NCBI RefSeq assembly: GCF_026212465.1
Contig: NC_080060.1
Location: forward strand, 17,813,726 to 17,877,725
Reading direction: 5' to 3'
Origin: Amaranthus tricolor
Lineage: Eukaryota > Streptophyta > Magnoliopsida > Caryophyllales > Amaranthaceae
DNA length: 64,000 nt
In this document: one piece after another, positions 22,298 through 36,750 of the stretch
Layout: each line of letters starts with the position of its first letter
Numbering within the stretch: position 1 is the stretch's first letter
Notes under the pieces: model-generated
Told to the model about the DNA's origin: nothing
What the model saw: the letters and a program-made list of their open reading frames with translations, nothing else
Database searches by the model: none
Program-made: the position numbers and the translations under genes

Positions 22298-24739
22298 TGT
22301 AACAGCCAATATTGTGATACAACTTAATTATAGTACTTATTAAGTTGGGAAGTATTTAAAGTTATTTATGACGTATATTGTAATTTTGGGGACTAAATTA
22401 TTTTAAGATGGGGAAAATGAAAAAACTATTATTTTAATACAACTTAATTACAATACTAACTAAGTTAAATTGAGATTTCAGTTAAATTAATCCGAGCAAT
22501 ATTATTTTATATATGATAATTTGTCTTATAATTTATTTTGACACGTATTACTTAAAGTTTTCTTTATTTTTTTTATTGATGTTTGAAAAAGTTAAATTAT
22601 AAGACTATTTAAATTACCTACAATCTTTATTTTAGTCAAAAGTATTTCGTTAATTAATAAAAAAAAAAAAAATGATATATGTGATTATGTGTCAAGATAC
22701 TTGACTATGATTTCCTTATTTTGACACCCTGTCTATTTGGTGGCTTCATCTAAACCAAACTCTAGGCTTTAAATACTTCCCAAAACATGAGAACATCATT
22801 TTGAGGAGCCACAACATCAAAGTACATGATTCCATCTTCTCCCTTTCTTTCTTCATTTAATCCAATTTCATTACTTTATTTTTTTTCTCTACTTGTTATC
22901 ATATACAATCTCTCAAAATACCAAAGTAATTACAACTTCAATTTTGCCTTGGAATATCATATTTAGCTCTTAAAATCAGTCCCCTAATTCGAAATACCCA
23001 CATTTACTTAACGGGTGATTTTAGTTCATTTTAGTATTAGATGATTAGTAATAATCTAATTTTGAGATCAATTTAGAGTTATGGTCTATTCTTCAATAGG
23101 GTGAATTTAAGGGTTATTTATATAATCTATTTAGGTAATTCAAATTTAAACATTAAACTTATTTTAAGTTGAGTATATAGGTTCAATTAGTAATTGGTTC
23201 TTGTTTAGTATTGATTAGTATTGGTTATTTGGCTTATTTAATTTCAAGTATCAAATATGGTAATTGGGGTTCTTAAAATTCAGTCCAGAAACTGAACTTT
23301 CTGTTTCGTAAATTTTCGGAACCGTTAGAGTTGTTTCTGGGTTCTAGTTCTTCATATGATTTTTGGAGCTCCGATTTTCGGTCGCGTAGCTACTTGAATC
23401 GTCCCATTTGGTTTTTGTATGAGTGAGTTATGCCGATTTTATTAACGAGGTGTCCTACATTCATACGGGATTTGTAAATTGAGATCACAAGCTTTTGATT
23501 TTAATGGCTAATTTACTAATCTAGTTTTTGAGCTCATCTAAGCTTTTTATCGGGTTTATTGGGTGAAATAGAGTGGACGTTTGAGTTTATTCGGATCCGG
23601 AGTAAACAAAATTGAAAAGCAACTCATCCATGGAAATTTTCAAATACATACATGTGGTTTCCTTCCCAAAGCTTTTCTTGGAGTTGCTATTTGAGGTAGA
23701 ACACTAACCACGGATCCTTTTTAATGTTGTATAACTTGAATGGAAGCCTTGATCAAGTTATATTATAATTTTGTGATTTTGATTGCAATGTTGGATCAAA
23801 GTTATTTAAGCAAAACTATTTTGATATCAAGTATTTGATTGAGTTTAATTGTAAGTCTAAGCTCGCATTATGATTGGGATTGTTATTTTCTTTGCTGAAT
23901 TTAGATTAAGTTTTGTTTTGGTTTGATTGTGTTTGAAAATTGATTCGAATTTGGGATGTTGATGTTGTCCAAATGTGCCAAAATTGCAACCAGCAACAAG
24001 GTAGTTTTTAGTTTCCAATCAGTTCATGTATTGGCTATATCTTCTTCGTTCTTGTTCAGATTGAGGCATATGACCAGTGGTTACGACTGCATGGATGTCA
24101 GAATAACATTCAGGTGGAATTTTGTTAAAATATTTTGCAAAACGTTAGTTATGTGTCAATGAGTTTCCAAAGGTACAAAATGAATTTGATAAAATGGCTT
24201 AAACTTGTTAAATAAGTGGTTATAAATGTAAGGGTTTTGTAAACTTTAGTATCAAGTTTGAATTAATTTATCGATCCATACATAGATTTTTATAATTATG
24301 TTAATACTATATGCATTATTGTAATGTTGCATTTATCTGAAAACAGTAACATGATAATAAAAAGGCTTGATAGTAAGGAAATGCGGAACCATGCTTCCGG
24401 CATGTAAAAAACGTGGGACGTGTTTTCCGGCACGTAAAATACGGTGAACACAGTAAGGTTAACCTGACTTGTGGCTCGAGCAACATTGTACTGGAGGAGT
24501 GATGACTCCCACTAAGTTAGGGGTTTTGGTTTAACGCACCCTAACAAGCCCTTACATATATCAAATAAAGATCATATGTGTTGCATTATTTAATAAATAT
24601 TTGGATTCCACGCCCTAACGCTCAAGGAGAAGTGTTAGTAAATCACACCCTGGTACTTAAGCAGAAGGACCAAAAGTTAAAAATATATATTTAACATAAA
24701 AATGAATCTCTTATATTACATAAAACACCTTACATCTTA
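22298..24739 (+). repeat. 3' LTR, first part
   Basis: It starts TGTAACAGCC right after the purine tract and runs to the mariner insertion. A TATA-like 'ctttaaatac' at about 22767 precedes a C/T-rich leader (22830-22900), the likely transcription start region. The rest of the LTR continues at 29973. Confidence 0.85.
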
Positions 24740-25769
24740 CTCCCTCTTATTTAGCCAAAGAATCCCATTTGACTTTTTACGGATTTTAAGGTGGGTCAAA
24801 ATGGGATCTTAAGGGTAGGAGAGAGAGTGATGTTATGAGTTTTTAAAGAATTGATTAGGAGGTTAATGATTCCCTCCAAAGTTGAAGATAGTTGTGTGCC
24901 TTTACAAATAATGAATATTTTTCACCTCCAAAAGTTTTTAATTTTTTTCAAGTCATAACGAAAATAACATAGTTCGGGTTCATAACCGAAAATACATACG
25001 TCCTACAAATAAGTCCTACAAATATATTACATAATTAGTCCGACTAATAAAGAAAATTATATAGTTTGACTACTTAATCTCGGATAGCCTTCTCAATTCT
25101 TCAACAATTTCGGTGTAGTTGCAGTCTTTGTTGATCATGTGGGTGTGGATTTTTTTCCAATCAGTGACTTCAGATTTTTCACATTACCAATTACAAAATC
25201 GATGCATTAATATTTTCATAAATTGCCACGGAATTGTAAACAAATAAATTTTCATTCTGTAAAAGAATCATCATAGTACCAAAAATAAATGTCCAAAAAA
25301 AACAGAAACAACAAACTGCCTCCAAGGAGCAAGCTGCCACAACAATCAGAATACATAAACAGGCGCCAAAAATGAAAATGTAAGCTAAACGAAAAATCAA
25401 GTCAAACAAATCAGAAAACCAAAGTCATTAAATGTTGGCGCCATTAATGAAAATGCAAAATAGAAATTTAGACCAAGTTCATTAAATACCAAGTCATCAA
25501 CCTCATTAATTACACATCCAAATTAAAATGGCTCCATCTAAAAATCTTTCCACACAATAAAGAACTCAAATAATGCAAAAAAATATTGTCCTCATTAAAT
25601 AAAAAGGGAAAATCAGTATAAGGTACAATTAATGCACTTGCAACAGAATTTGAATTGTGTAGGAAAACAATCACAAGATAATGGAAAGAAGTTCAAAAGC
25701 AAAGGGTAAAACAAAAACACAGTCATCAACCTCAACAACAAGAGGGTTGGGAGACAAGCACCAAACAAG

Positions 25770-26888
25770 ATTCAATTTGATGAGAAAAAATTCATGTCTA
25801 TCAAATTTGAAGTAAAAGGCACTCAATACTCAGTTGCAAAACAAACGGAAGTATCACAGTCTACGGTTTGTAAGTGGAAGAAGGACAAAGTAATTAGAAC
25901 GCATACAAATGCAATCAAACCTACACTGAATGATAATAATAAACTACACAGGTTAAGTTTTGCATTATCTAAGTTGCAATATGATGAACAAAATAATTCT
26001 TTCAAGTTTAAGCCACATACTAACATTGTTCATATTGATGAAAAGTAGTTCTATCTAACCTAGGAATCACATACTTACTACCTAGCATCGGGTGAAGTAG
26101 AACCACATAGGGAATGTCAGTCCAAAAGATTCATCCCAAAAATAATGTTCATGTGTGCTGTTGTAAATCCAATTTTTTTAACTAATGGTGATGTGTTTTT
26201 GATGGTAAGATAGGGATATGGCCTTTTATTACTTAAGAGCCTGCCAAAAGGAGCTCAAAGAACAGAAAGAGGGGATATTGGAGACCAAGCCAATACAATC
26301 AATAACCAAAGAGCATATGAGATCAATGCTAATAATTAACGTCCTACTCACCATTAGAGCTAAGCGGCCACACGGAATGTCAAAGCACATTTTCATTCAA
26401 CAGGATAATGCAAAGCCACACATAGCACACAATGACAGAGAGTTTATGGAGAAGGCAATGAAAGATGATTTTTTAATACAATTTGTTCAACAACCACCGA
26501 ATTCTCCTAACATGAATGTACTAGACTAGGATTATTTAGATCAATTCCGGCCTTGTAATATCAGAAAGTAGCCTACAATGTACCATAATTACTAAGGGTT
26601 CTGAGTAATGCATTTGACAATTTAAGTCCTTAGTATTTAAGATTTGTGCTCATAACATTACAAGCATGTATGAATGAGGTCATGAAAAGGCAAGGGGGTA
26701 TTGACTATCATATCCCACATATGAACAAAACCAAAGCAGCTAGGGAAGGAACTTTGCATGACTATCTAAGTGTGGACAAACAGTTAGTTGTTGATTCTCT
26801 TCAACATTTATTCACAAAAATCATTTCAGAGACAATGAATCAAATTGTGGAAATGATAGGGTATGCAGGGGGTATTGAAGAAGGTTAA
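25770..26888 (+). pseudogene. Mariner-like transposase, decayed
   Basis: It cuts and joins element ends using a DDD catalytic triad. The first open segment (25794-26048) has a helix-turn-helix (YSVAKQTEVSQSTVCKWKK) and the first acid in NIVHIDEK, followed by a stop. The second (26218-26529) has the second acid in FIQQDNAKPH. The third acid motif, normally NSPD, reads NSPNMN (codon AAC at about 26512), so the third catalytic aspartate is asparagine. A stop follows at about 26527, then more homologous sequence (DYLDQF). A last segment (26646-26888) keeps the C-terminal part. Multiple frameshifts make it dead. Confidence 0.88.
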
Positions 26889-27267
26889 GTTAATGTCACT
26901 GACATCATAACCACCACAGCAAGCCAGATGCATGAGCAAAAAATCCAATAGCAAGAATGAGCCATAACAACAAGAAGAACAGTAGAGAGGAAGTTTTTGG
27001 GAGCAACAACGATGAACAAAACAACCACAAACAAAACTATGAACATCATTTTGAGAAGAACATGACCAGATCAAGCATAACAGTCAACAACTTTTTGGGA
27101 GGAACAACAACAATGAACACAAACACAGCAAGTACAAAAATGAACAGCAAGCAACACAGCAAAAAACCAAAACAGAAAAGGAAAACACTTACCATGTCAA
27201 CATAGAAAATCATGATTTTTTTGGAAAAATTTTGAGATCTTGAAAAGGGATGTTTAGATCTAAACAA

Positions 27268-28887
<1,620 letters not shown>

Positions 28888-29185
28888 CAAGTATAAAAAT
28901 TTGATGTTGTTTAAAATGAAACATTTGTACTCATGCGTACAACAATGAAAAAAAAGTGGTTGCTTTTATAGAACTCTCAGAAAATTTTCATTTTTGAGAA
29001 ATCATTGAGTAAAAAACGAATATCTAAGCGCTTTAAGTTTGGGAAAACCATTCAAACCCCATTTTTTTGTTCGTTTTTTAGTGGCAAAAAAAATGCTCTC
29101 ACTTAAAGATCATTGAGCATTTGAAAATCATGCATCAAAAAAACCCTAAAACGAAAAATTATCACCAGTCAAAATGCAACTACAA

Positions 29186-29550
29186 GAACAGAAGCATACT
29201 TGAAAATGGGCCAAGTTTGTCAAGACAATCTTCATCCTCACAATCAGTATAGAAAAATAAGCATCGATAGAAGAATATTCACGATCAGCCCACAGATCAA
29301 CCTCAGTAGTGTAAATAGGTGTACCCTCAGAATCTAGTTCTCTACCCCACTTTGAATCTGTTTCAACTGAAGAGCAATCATCATCATAGGAGTCAAAAAA
29401 CTCAACGTCATACCACTTAGGGTTTTATAGAGGCGATTTGGGGATTTTCAGGGGGGAAACATTAGGCGACTTAGGGTTCTTGAGAGAGGAGATACTGGGC
29501 GATTTAGGGTTCTTGAAAGGTGAGATAATGGGCGATTTAGGGTTTTCCAT
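29186..29550 (-). pseudogene. Unrecognised reading frame inside the mariner-like element, opposite strand
   Basis: From ATG 29550-29548 the minus strand encodes three to four repeats of about 15 residues built on NPKSP.ISPLK, then a TAA at 29425-29427. In the same frame a coherent stretch follows: WYDVEFFDSYDDDCSSVETD, then WGRELDSEGTPIYTTEVDLW and more, to about 29190. The repeated DNA unit is ~45 bp, at 29425-29550. It runs towards the transposase from the other end of the element. I do not know a family for it. It may be part of the element's own gene content or a captured fragment. Confidence 0.45.
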
Positions 29551-29972
29551 GAAGATAGAGCAAGGTTAAACCACGATAAATGCAAAAGAGAGACTAAGGA
29601 GAAGAACACGAAGAAGGAAATCAAAGAACAGAGTAACCCAGATCTAGGGTTCTAAGGAAGAGTCAAGAATGGAGGAAATCAGAGGACAGAGAAGAACATA
29701 AAGAAGAAAATGGGAGGGGAGGGGATGGGATGGGTAGGGTTAGGGTTTAAATTGGAGATAATGATTAAGGAGTGTTTAGATTAGGTAGGTTTAATTGATT
29801 ATTTAGGATAAAAGAGGGGTAAATTAATTGAGTTTAATGAGGGCATAAATGTAAATAAGTTAAGTTAAGTAAGGGCAAAAGAGTAAAAATTACATACCAA
29901 AAATAGAAATGGGACATTTAGGGTGACTTCACCCTGAAAGGAAATGGGACACATAAGCTGAATAGGAGGGAG

Positions 29973-30576
29973 TATTAATTTTTTTCACGCACTTATTTTG
30001 CATGTTATTTATTGCAATGCACATATTTTTATACTTGTAAAATTGTTGGCAAGTTTTTATACTCTACTTAATAGTTGACCTGATTTCCACCGTTTGTTCC
30101 GAATTATGTAAAGTACTAAGTGTTATGTGGAGTCCCTTTTGGGTGCTATAAAGGTTTCATTGTTTGGTGTACTACTCAGCTGTGGTTGCTGATACTGCAC
30201 AGTTTTTTGTTGAAACTCTAAATAATCGTCCCTTGTGGGATAGTGCATTTACGAGTATTGGAGGTGTTAGTTGGATATCATAGTAGCACAGAAAAGCATG
30301 GTCGAAACTTTTATCTCGAGATGAATTGTGTTTTTGATTTTCATTGTAAACAATATTTGTATTTAAGAAATGTATTTGTAACTTATTTGAAAAAGGACAT
30401 TTGTGTAAAGTTTTTTAAAAATTATTTAGTTTATTGAAGTATTTATTTATAAAACTCTAATTAGTTTTTTTAGACCTTTGGTATGAGGTTGAAATAACCC
30501 GAGTAATTAGTCAAAAGTCTTTCGTTGTGTCCGAAAAAGTATTTTATTAAAGGTGATTAACACTCGGGCTGTCACA
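29973..30576 (+). repeat. 3' LTR, last part
   Basis: The continuation of the LTR from 24739 after the mariner insertion. It matches the 5' LTR fragment 19729-20281 and ends GGGCTGTCACA. Confidence 0.9.
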
Positions 30577-30869
30577 GCGATCCTACAATCCAACAATCTG
30601 TGCCTACAAGGGTACTTTCAATCGTATAAAAATTTCATATAATCAAGATTTTACTTGTATATAAATATGTATATATCTAAGTAATTATATCAATACGACT
30701 AAAATTCAAGTTTTTCTTAATTCACTGTTTATAAATGATTATTAAAAGTATTCTCTTTTAAAACTTTATATTTGAAGTTAAATAAATCTATATACGCCTA
30801 AAAACTTAAAAATGAACGTATATAATTGATAATCAGTTATCGAATGTGGTTTCTGATGATTAAGTGGTT

Positions 30870-31520
30870 TTACCATGAATCACGATTCGGCTCGCTCGGC
30901 CCGAACTGGGGTTCGTTTGCTGGTTGAATCGCCAATAGGAGCGAATCAATTTTCGGCTACATTAAATGAGAAAAGAGTGTAGCATGAAGAAGAAATTGTT
31001 GCTAAATGTTCCAGGTTTTTCTCTTCAATAAGATATTGTAAAAAAATTGAGAAAAGAGAACAATGGAAAGAAGAAATTGAAACATAAAAGGACAAAAATC
31101 TTACATGACGAATCAAAATAGAAGATTTGAGGCTACATACAATTGAAGATTAAATTTCACCATTAAAGGCCTTTTTTTAAGCTTCAGCTACTTAAGGCGA
31201 AAAGTCCACTGAATCTGGAAGTAAGAAGAAAGAGTTGTACTAAGGTAAGACAAAAGGAGTGAAAGTAGCTAATTTAGGATTTTTATATTTTTTTATGAAT
31301 TGTAGTTGGCATTTGGCAGATGTAATACTGCCTTCCTATTCATTATTATGTCCCATTATAATAGTACATGTTCAATTGTACATATTTCAATGTTTATATG
31401 AATCATGCAACTAAAAATCGAACCAATCAACCTAAGCGAACGAACAACATGTATCTCAATTAGAGAATCGGGAATCCGAATCCGTACAACGAGTCCAACC
31501 GAATAGCGAATCATGTGACA
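30870..31520. repeat. Possible small inverted-repeat element
   Basis: The left text 'ccatgaatcacgattcgg' (about 30873) and right text 'ccgaatagcgaatcatg' (about 31500) are near inverse copies, and both ends hold further 'ccgaa'/'ttcgg' repeats. No clear target duplication was found. The 30577-30869 spacer before it shows nothing recognisable. Confidence 0.35.
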
Positions 31521-31554
31521 TTGATCTAATGCATATTAATGTATATTTTTAAGA

Positions 31555-32340
31555 TCATATAATCTTACAATCCAATTCTACCGATTTGGATCCTACCCCT
31601 ATACGAGTTAGTTGAGTTGACCAATCAATAGCAAATTCCTTGCACAAAGAATTATTAGTAGCTCCTAACAATATATCATCAACATATACTTGAACAACAA
31701 GAATATTTTGTCCTTTAGTTTTAATGAAAAGCGTTTTATCAATTTTACCTCGTTGAAAATTATTTTCAAGTAAATGTGAGCTAAATCTGTCATACCAAGC
31801 TCTTGGAGCTTGTTTCAAGCCATACAGTGCTTTGTTCAGTTTAAACACATGATTAGGTAGATTGGGATTTTCAAAGCCAGGTGGTTGTTTAACATATACT
31901 TCCTCTTGTAAGTAGCCATTTAAGAAAGCGCATTTAACATCCATTTGATATAGTTTTATATTCATGTATGAAGTAAAAGCAAGCATAATACGGATAGATT
32001 CTAACCTTGTAACTGGAGCGAAAGTCTCATCATAATATATTCCTTCTTCTTGATTATAACCTTGAGCTACTAGTCTTGCTTTATTTCTTATGATGTCTCC
32101 ATCCTCATTGAGCTTATTGCGAAAGACTCATCTAGTTCCGATGATAGTACGATCTGGTGGCCTTTGAATTAGATCCCAAACTTTGTTTCTTTCGAATTAT
32201 TTTTATTCATTTTGCATAGCAATGATCCACTTGGATTCTTGTATTGCTTCTTTGACGTCCTTTTGTTCTACAAGAGAAACAAAAGCAGAAAATGCACATA
32301 AATTTTTATGAGAGGATCGAGTTTGAGTACCTTCGTTTGG
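31555..32340 (-). pseudogene. Copia reverse transcriptase, N-terminal half
   Basis: The frame reads DETFAPVTRLESIRIMLAF, MDVKCAFLNGYLQEEVYV, LNKALYGLKQAPRAWYDRF and the catalytic VQVYVDDILLGATN (YVDD), then ends near 31555. An in-frame TGA at 32128-32130 stands where relatives have Trp (R*VFRNKLNEDG). The thumb and RNase H are missing, so it cannot copy RNA. Confidence 0.92.
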
Positions 32341-32345
32341 ATCAC

Positions 32346-33950
32346 TTATGATGTTTTCAGGAAGATGTTGAGATGACATTCTAAGTCTTCTTCGTAGAAT
32401 GGATGGCGTGTAATCATTAAAGAGGTTGTTGCTGATTCATTTGAGAAATTTCTAATTAGTGTATCTAAATCAGTACGTTTAGGAGTTGTTTCCAAGTCTT
32501 GAGGTTGGGTCTCAAGATCAGGCAGTGAGTCTTCAATGTTTACAACCTGTTTTTCTTCAACCTCATCAAGATTTTGTATGGTATCCTGCATGTTTTTCCT
32601 TTTAACTTCACTAATGTCATTTGGATCCAATTCGTCATCACTTGTATCATCAAAATGTTTATTAAGATTTAACTCTTTAAATCCTTCACTTAATGTTCCC
32701 TTATCGGATTCATCAAATACTACATGTATACTTTCCTTAACCATACTTGTACGCTTTTTTAGATTTCTATAAGCTTTAATATTTAATGAGTATCCAAGAA
32801 ATATTCCTTTATCACTTCTAGCATCAAATTTACCTAGATTATCCTTACTATTATTATGGATAAAACATTTGCAACCAAATGGTCTAAGGTAGGCTATGTA
32901 TGGTTTTCTTCCTTTAAATAACTCGTAGGGCGTTTTCTTAAGTATAGGTCTAATGAGACACCTATTTAAGACGTAACTTGCTGTGTTAACAGCCTCGACT
33001 CAATAATGTTTGGCTAATCCATTTTCTATAAGCATTGTCCTAGCCATTTCCTCTAAAGCACGATTTTTCCTTTCAACCATGCCGTTTTGTTGGGGTGTCC
33101 TAGGAGCTAAAAATTTATGGGTTATACCGTATTTTTCACAAAAGGAATCAAAGCCTAGTTGATCAAACTCTCTCCCATGATCACTTCTAATCGACATTAT
33201 TGGAAGATTTAGCTGAGTTTGCATTGCTTTACAACGTTTTGAGAACAGTTTCAAGGCTTCACTTTTATCCTTCAAAAAATCAACCCACGTAAATCTAGAA
33301 TAATCATCAACTGTAACTAGAATGTAAGATTTACCTCGTATGCTCCGTACACGAATTGGACCACATAGATCAATATGTAAAATTTCACATGGTCTCGAAG
33401 TACTTACCATTTTCTTCGGTTTAAATGAACTTGTTACTTGTTTTCCTCTAATACATGCATCACATGTAGGACAGTGTTTGTAGTCAAGAGCTGGAAGTCC
33501 CTTAACTAGATCTTTACTTACTAATTCATGCATGGCATGCGTATTGATGTGACCAAGACGTCTATGCCATAGTTTTGGATCATCTGTCATAGCTTTCAAG
33601 CACTTGAAATTTTGAGCTGCAATTTTGTTAGTATTCAAAGCATAAACATTATCATATCTAAGGGAGGTAATAAATGTATCTCCGATGTTAGGGTTTTTAA
33701 CAACACATTTTTCTTTGTCAAAGATTACTTGATTACCTTTATCACATAGTTGAGAAACATTTAGCAAATTAAATTTTAGACCTTCAACTAAATAGACATT
33801 ATCAATTTTTTAAGAAGGATTCTTACCAACTTTGCCAACGCCTAAAATTTTGCATTTACCTTTGTTACCTAGGGTGATCGAGCCATTGCATCTTTCTTTA
33901 ATTTTAGAAAATAAAGAAACTTACCACTCATATGGCTCAAGCATTCACTA
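32346..33950 (-). pseudogene. Copia GAG-pre-integrase and integrase, decayed
   Basis: The open stretch 33767-33000 holds the pre-integrase zinc finger (LWHRRLGHINTHAM, then CPTCDACIRGK) and the integrase core with acids in ILHIDLCGPI and IRSDHGREF and the glutamate in TPQQNGMVERKNRAL. After a stop, 32990-32750 keeps the conserved 'KIFGC' and 'GIFLGYS' region in broken form. The acidic linker 32744-32346 then leads to RT. The catalytic triad is present, but downstream frames are broken. Confidence 0.9.
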
Positions 33951-34139
33951 TCTAAGATCCACTTTTTCTTTTCCTACAAAACAAAAAAAATAACCTTTCT
34001 CAATAGCTAACCAAGTGACAAATTTGGGACCATATTCGGGGTAGACCATGTTAGGTGGTCTTGTCCCTTTAGGAACCCATATTTGCTTTATCTGTCCATG
34101 TAATTCAAGAGGAAAGGAATTCTTAATAATATAGTTGTC

Positions 34140-35443
34140 CTTACGTCTGTAGAGACATGCAAACTTAATATGTCATTCTTTGCAATAAAAAGAGCAAGTA
34201 GGTATGCGTCTATGTTTGTATGCACTCTTAACAAATGTGATTTTACTCTTATAGTTATGTGTGACATTATTATAACCTATACCACGTTTATCATTGAATC
34301 CTTTTTGACGTGTAAGAATTTTTGTAAATTTAGATTCAGAGTCATTTAGCTTTGTTAAGGCTTGTAAATTTTTCTCAGACTCATGTTTCAGAGTCTTGAG
34401 CTCAGATTCAAGATCATTATTTTCATTCTTAAGATCAATGATCTTTTTCGTTTGGCTGAGATTCTGTTCTTTCAAGACTTTGACAGTCTCTTCAAATTTT
34501 ACTGTTTTAGCCTTTAACTATTCATTTTTCTTTATAAGGTCTTCACAACCTTCGGCATAGTGACGAATTCTATTTTCTAGAATATTTTTCTCTTCTTGTT
34601 TCTAGATTTAAATTTTTTAAATCTTTTGCGCATCTTTATGATTCCTTCTATACCTCTTGTGATCAAGGCAAATTGATCTTCTTCATCATCACTTTCTTCA
34701 TCATCGCTTGAGGATTCATGATGTTTCTTTGCCTTTAGAGCAAGATTCTTCATGGATGGTGTTACATCACTTTCTCTATCATCATGTAGGGTAAGTTCGT
34801 GAGTTGTGAGTTTTCCAAGAAGATCGTCAAGTGAAAGAACTCTCAAGTCTTGAGCTTCTTCAATGGCGGTGACTTTTGGACCCCATTTGGATCTTGGAAG
34901 ACACCTCAAGACCTTCTGGACCTTTTCTGCATTAGCAAAAGTTTTGCCAAGAGAATTCAAACTGTTAGTAATTAATGTAAAATGAGTAAACATATCATTA
35001 ATATTCTCATTCTTTTTCATCTTGAACATTTCGTATTGATGCATGAGAATGTTGATCTTAGTCTCCTTTTTTTGACTTGTTCCTTCATATGTCACAACCA
35101 ACTTATCCCATATTTCCTTAGCGATTGTGCATGATGAAACTCTATTGAACTCGGTACCATTTAACGTATAACACAATTGATTCATTGTCCTATAGTTTTT
35201 AGAAACGAATTTCAAATCACTTTGTGAGTCTTCAGATTCGGTTTTTAGCACATCATTTCATTGAGCGTCCTTTTTCATCGGAACCTTAAATCCTTTAGTT
35301 ATGATGTCCCAAAGTTCCATATCTTGATCAATCACAAACATTTTCATCAAAGTTTTCCAATGAGAGAAATTTGTTCCACAAAGCAAAGGAGGCCTAGAGC
35401 ATGAACGACCTTAAGCAAACAACCCTTTTCCAATCGGATCCAT
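34140..35443 (-). pseudogene. Copia gag, decayed
   Basis: ATG at 35443-35441 (MDPIGKGLFA) is followed by an early stop and then the gag core: FSHWKTLMKMFV near 35360 and, in 35251-34577, the region AKEIWDKLVVTYEGT, MFTHFTLITNSLNSLGK and LPRSKWGPKVTAIEEA. A coiled-coil segment follows (34475-34173), then a knuckle reading CSFYCKE, stop, HIKFAC at the 3' end. The last knuckle carries both an extra residue and a stop codon. Confidence 0.88.
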
Positions 35444-35489
35444 CACAAAATATTAATCTTTATATGTGAAACTCAGCTCTGATACCAAT

Positions 35490-36750
35490 TGAAATTTGAT
35501 AGGAGGTTGAATACTCTTTAGAGGGGGGGGGGGGGGGGGGGGGGGGGGTGAATAGAGAGTATGCCCGTTTAAAATTTTTATTTGGAAGGTTAGCTCAAGA
35601 GCATGGGTGACATTTCAAAACTGTTTTCTAGAACAGTTTTAGGTCGATTAATAAAACTATAACGTATGTGCGGAAATAAACTTAAACAATAACACACGAT
35701 ATGTTAACGAGGTTCGGTTCTAAACAACCTACTCCCCGCCTATGGGTTCTCTTCCAACCCGTAAGATTCAACGTCTTTTATTAATAGACTTCAAGACAAT
35801 TAGAAGATCTCTCTATCTTCTCTCACCACATTCTTCCCCTTAAAGAACCTCTTACATGTTTCTTAATAAAAGCAAATCCCGATCTCACAATAGAGATTAC
35901 AAGTTGAACACTTTAAAAAGTATTCTAAGGTTAGGCGTATTAATCTATGAAAATTCTAACTCTTTTTAACACTTAATCCTATTACAAATTGTAAGAGCTA
36001 AATGAACTAAGAATCACAACTCTTTTTGAACACTTAGAGAATACTAGATCTTAAATCAATAAGAGAAAAAATTGTAAGAATTACAAATTGTCATCTTATA
36101 TATAGGAAACTCTTTAATTAGCATAGCTTAACAACTAATTTAATTTCAAACATAAACCGTGTACTCTTAATTACAAAACGTGTTAAACTTATACTTTAAC
36201 ATTTAATCATCTAAATATCTAAACGTTTAAAATAAAACGTGTAATGATATATTCAAATATTCAAACATACTTTATTTTTTAATTCAAACTTAATTTCAAT
36301 ATATTTTAAACTATTAAAATATTTCAAAGTTAATTTTAATATATTTTTACCTATTAAAATATTTCAAATAATAATGATAAGAATAACCTTATCTTAAACA
36401 TAATTATCTTCAAACCATTTAAACTTATTTCAAAATTTATAAATTCAACCTTAAGATAAACTTAAGTTATTTAAACATATTTCAAGCATATTTCAAACTT
36501 AGCTAGTTTATCAAATAATCTACCAACATTTAAAATATTTCGAACTTAAAATATATATCAATTATTCACTTTATATTTAATATGATTTTGGATCGACTTA
36601 AACATCTAAATATGATTACTAAATTTATTTGTTTAATTAATGTGTTTTGAATTATCATCATCTAAGAGAGTTGAGTCTTTCAGATCTGTCTCAAACAATT
36701 CATACCAAAAGACTAAGCAAACACGATTTGAAACACCGAGTTTAGTGATG
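35490..36750 (-). repeat. 5' LTR of the Copia element
   Basis: The inner edge TGAAATTTGA lies 1-2 bases from the primer site. It contains the 26-G run at 35523-35548. The rest is AT-rich with no coding signal. With no second LTR in the window the outer end cannot be fixed; 36750 is approximate. Confidence 0.55.
35523..35548. repeat. Poly-G run (26 G)
   Basis: An uninterrupted homopolymer in the Copia LTR. Related elements usually have a much shorter G run at this place. Length is likely variable or error-prone. Confidence 0.95.

Larger units (their letters stand above)
31555..36750 (-). mobile_element. Ty1/Copia LTR retrotransposon, 3'-truncated
   Basis: Read on the minus strand: a 5' LTR at right (inner edge 35490), a primer site (complement of TGGTATCAGAGC at 35477-35488), gag, GAG-pre-integrase, integrase, a variable linker and reverse transcriptase. 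Integrase before RT defines Copia. The element stops in RT at about 31555; RNase H and the 3' LTR are absent. The gag features and the G-tract beside the LTR edge resemble plant Sirevirus-type Copia elements, a tentative assignment. The outer LTR border near 36750 is a guess. Confidence 0.88.
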
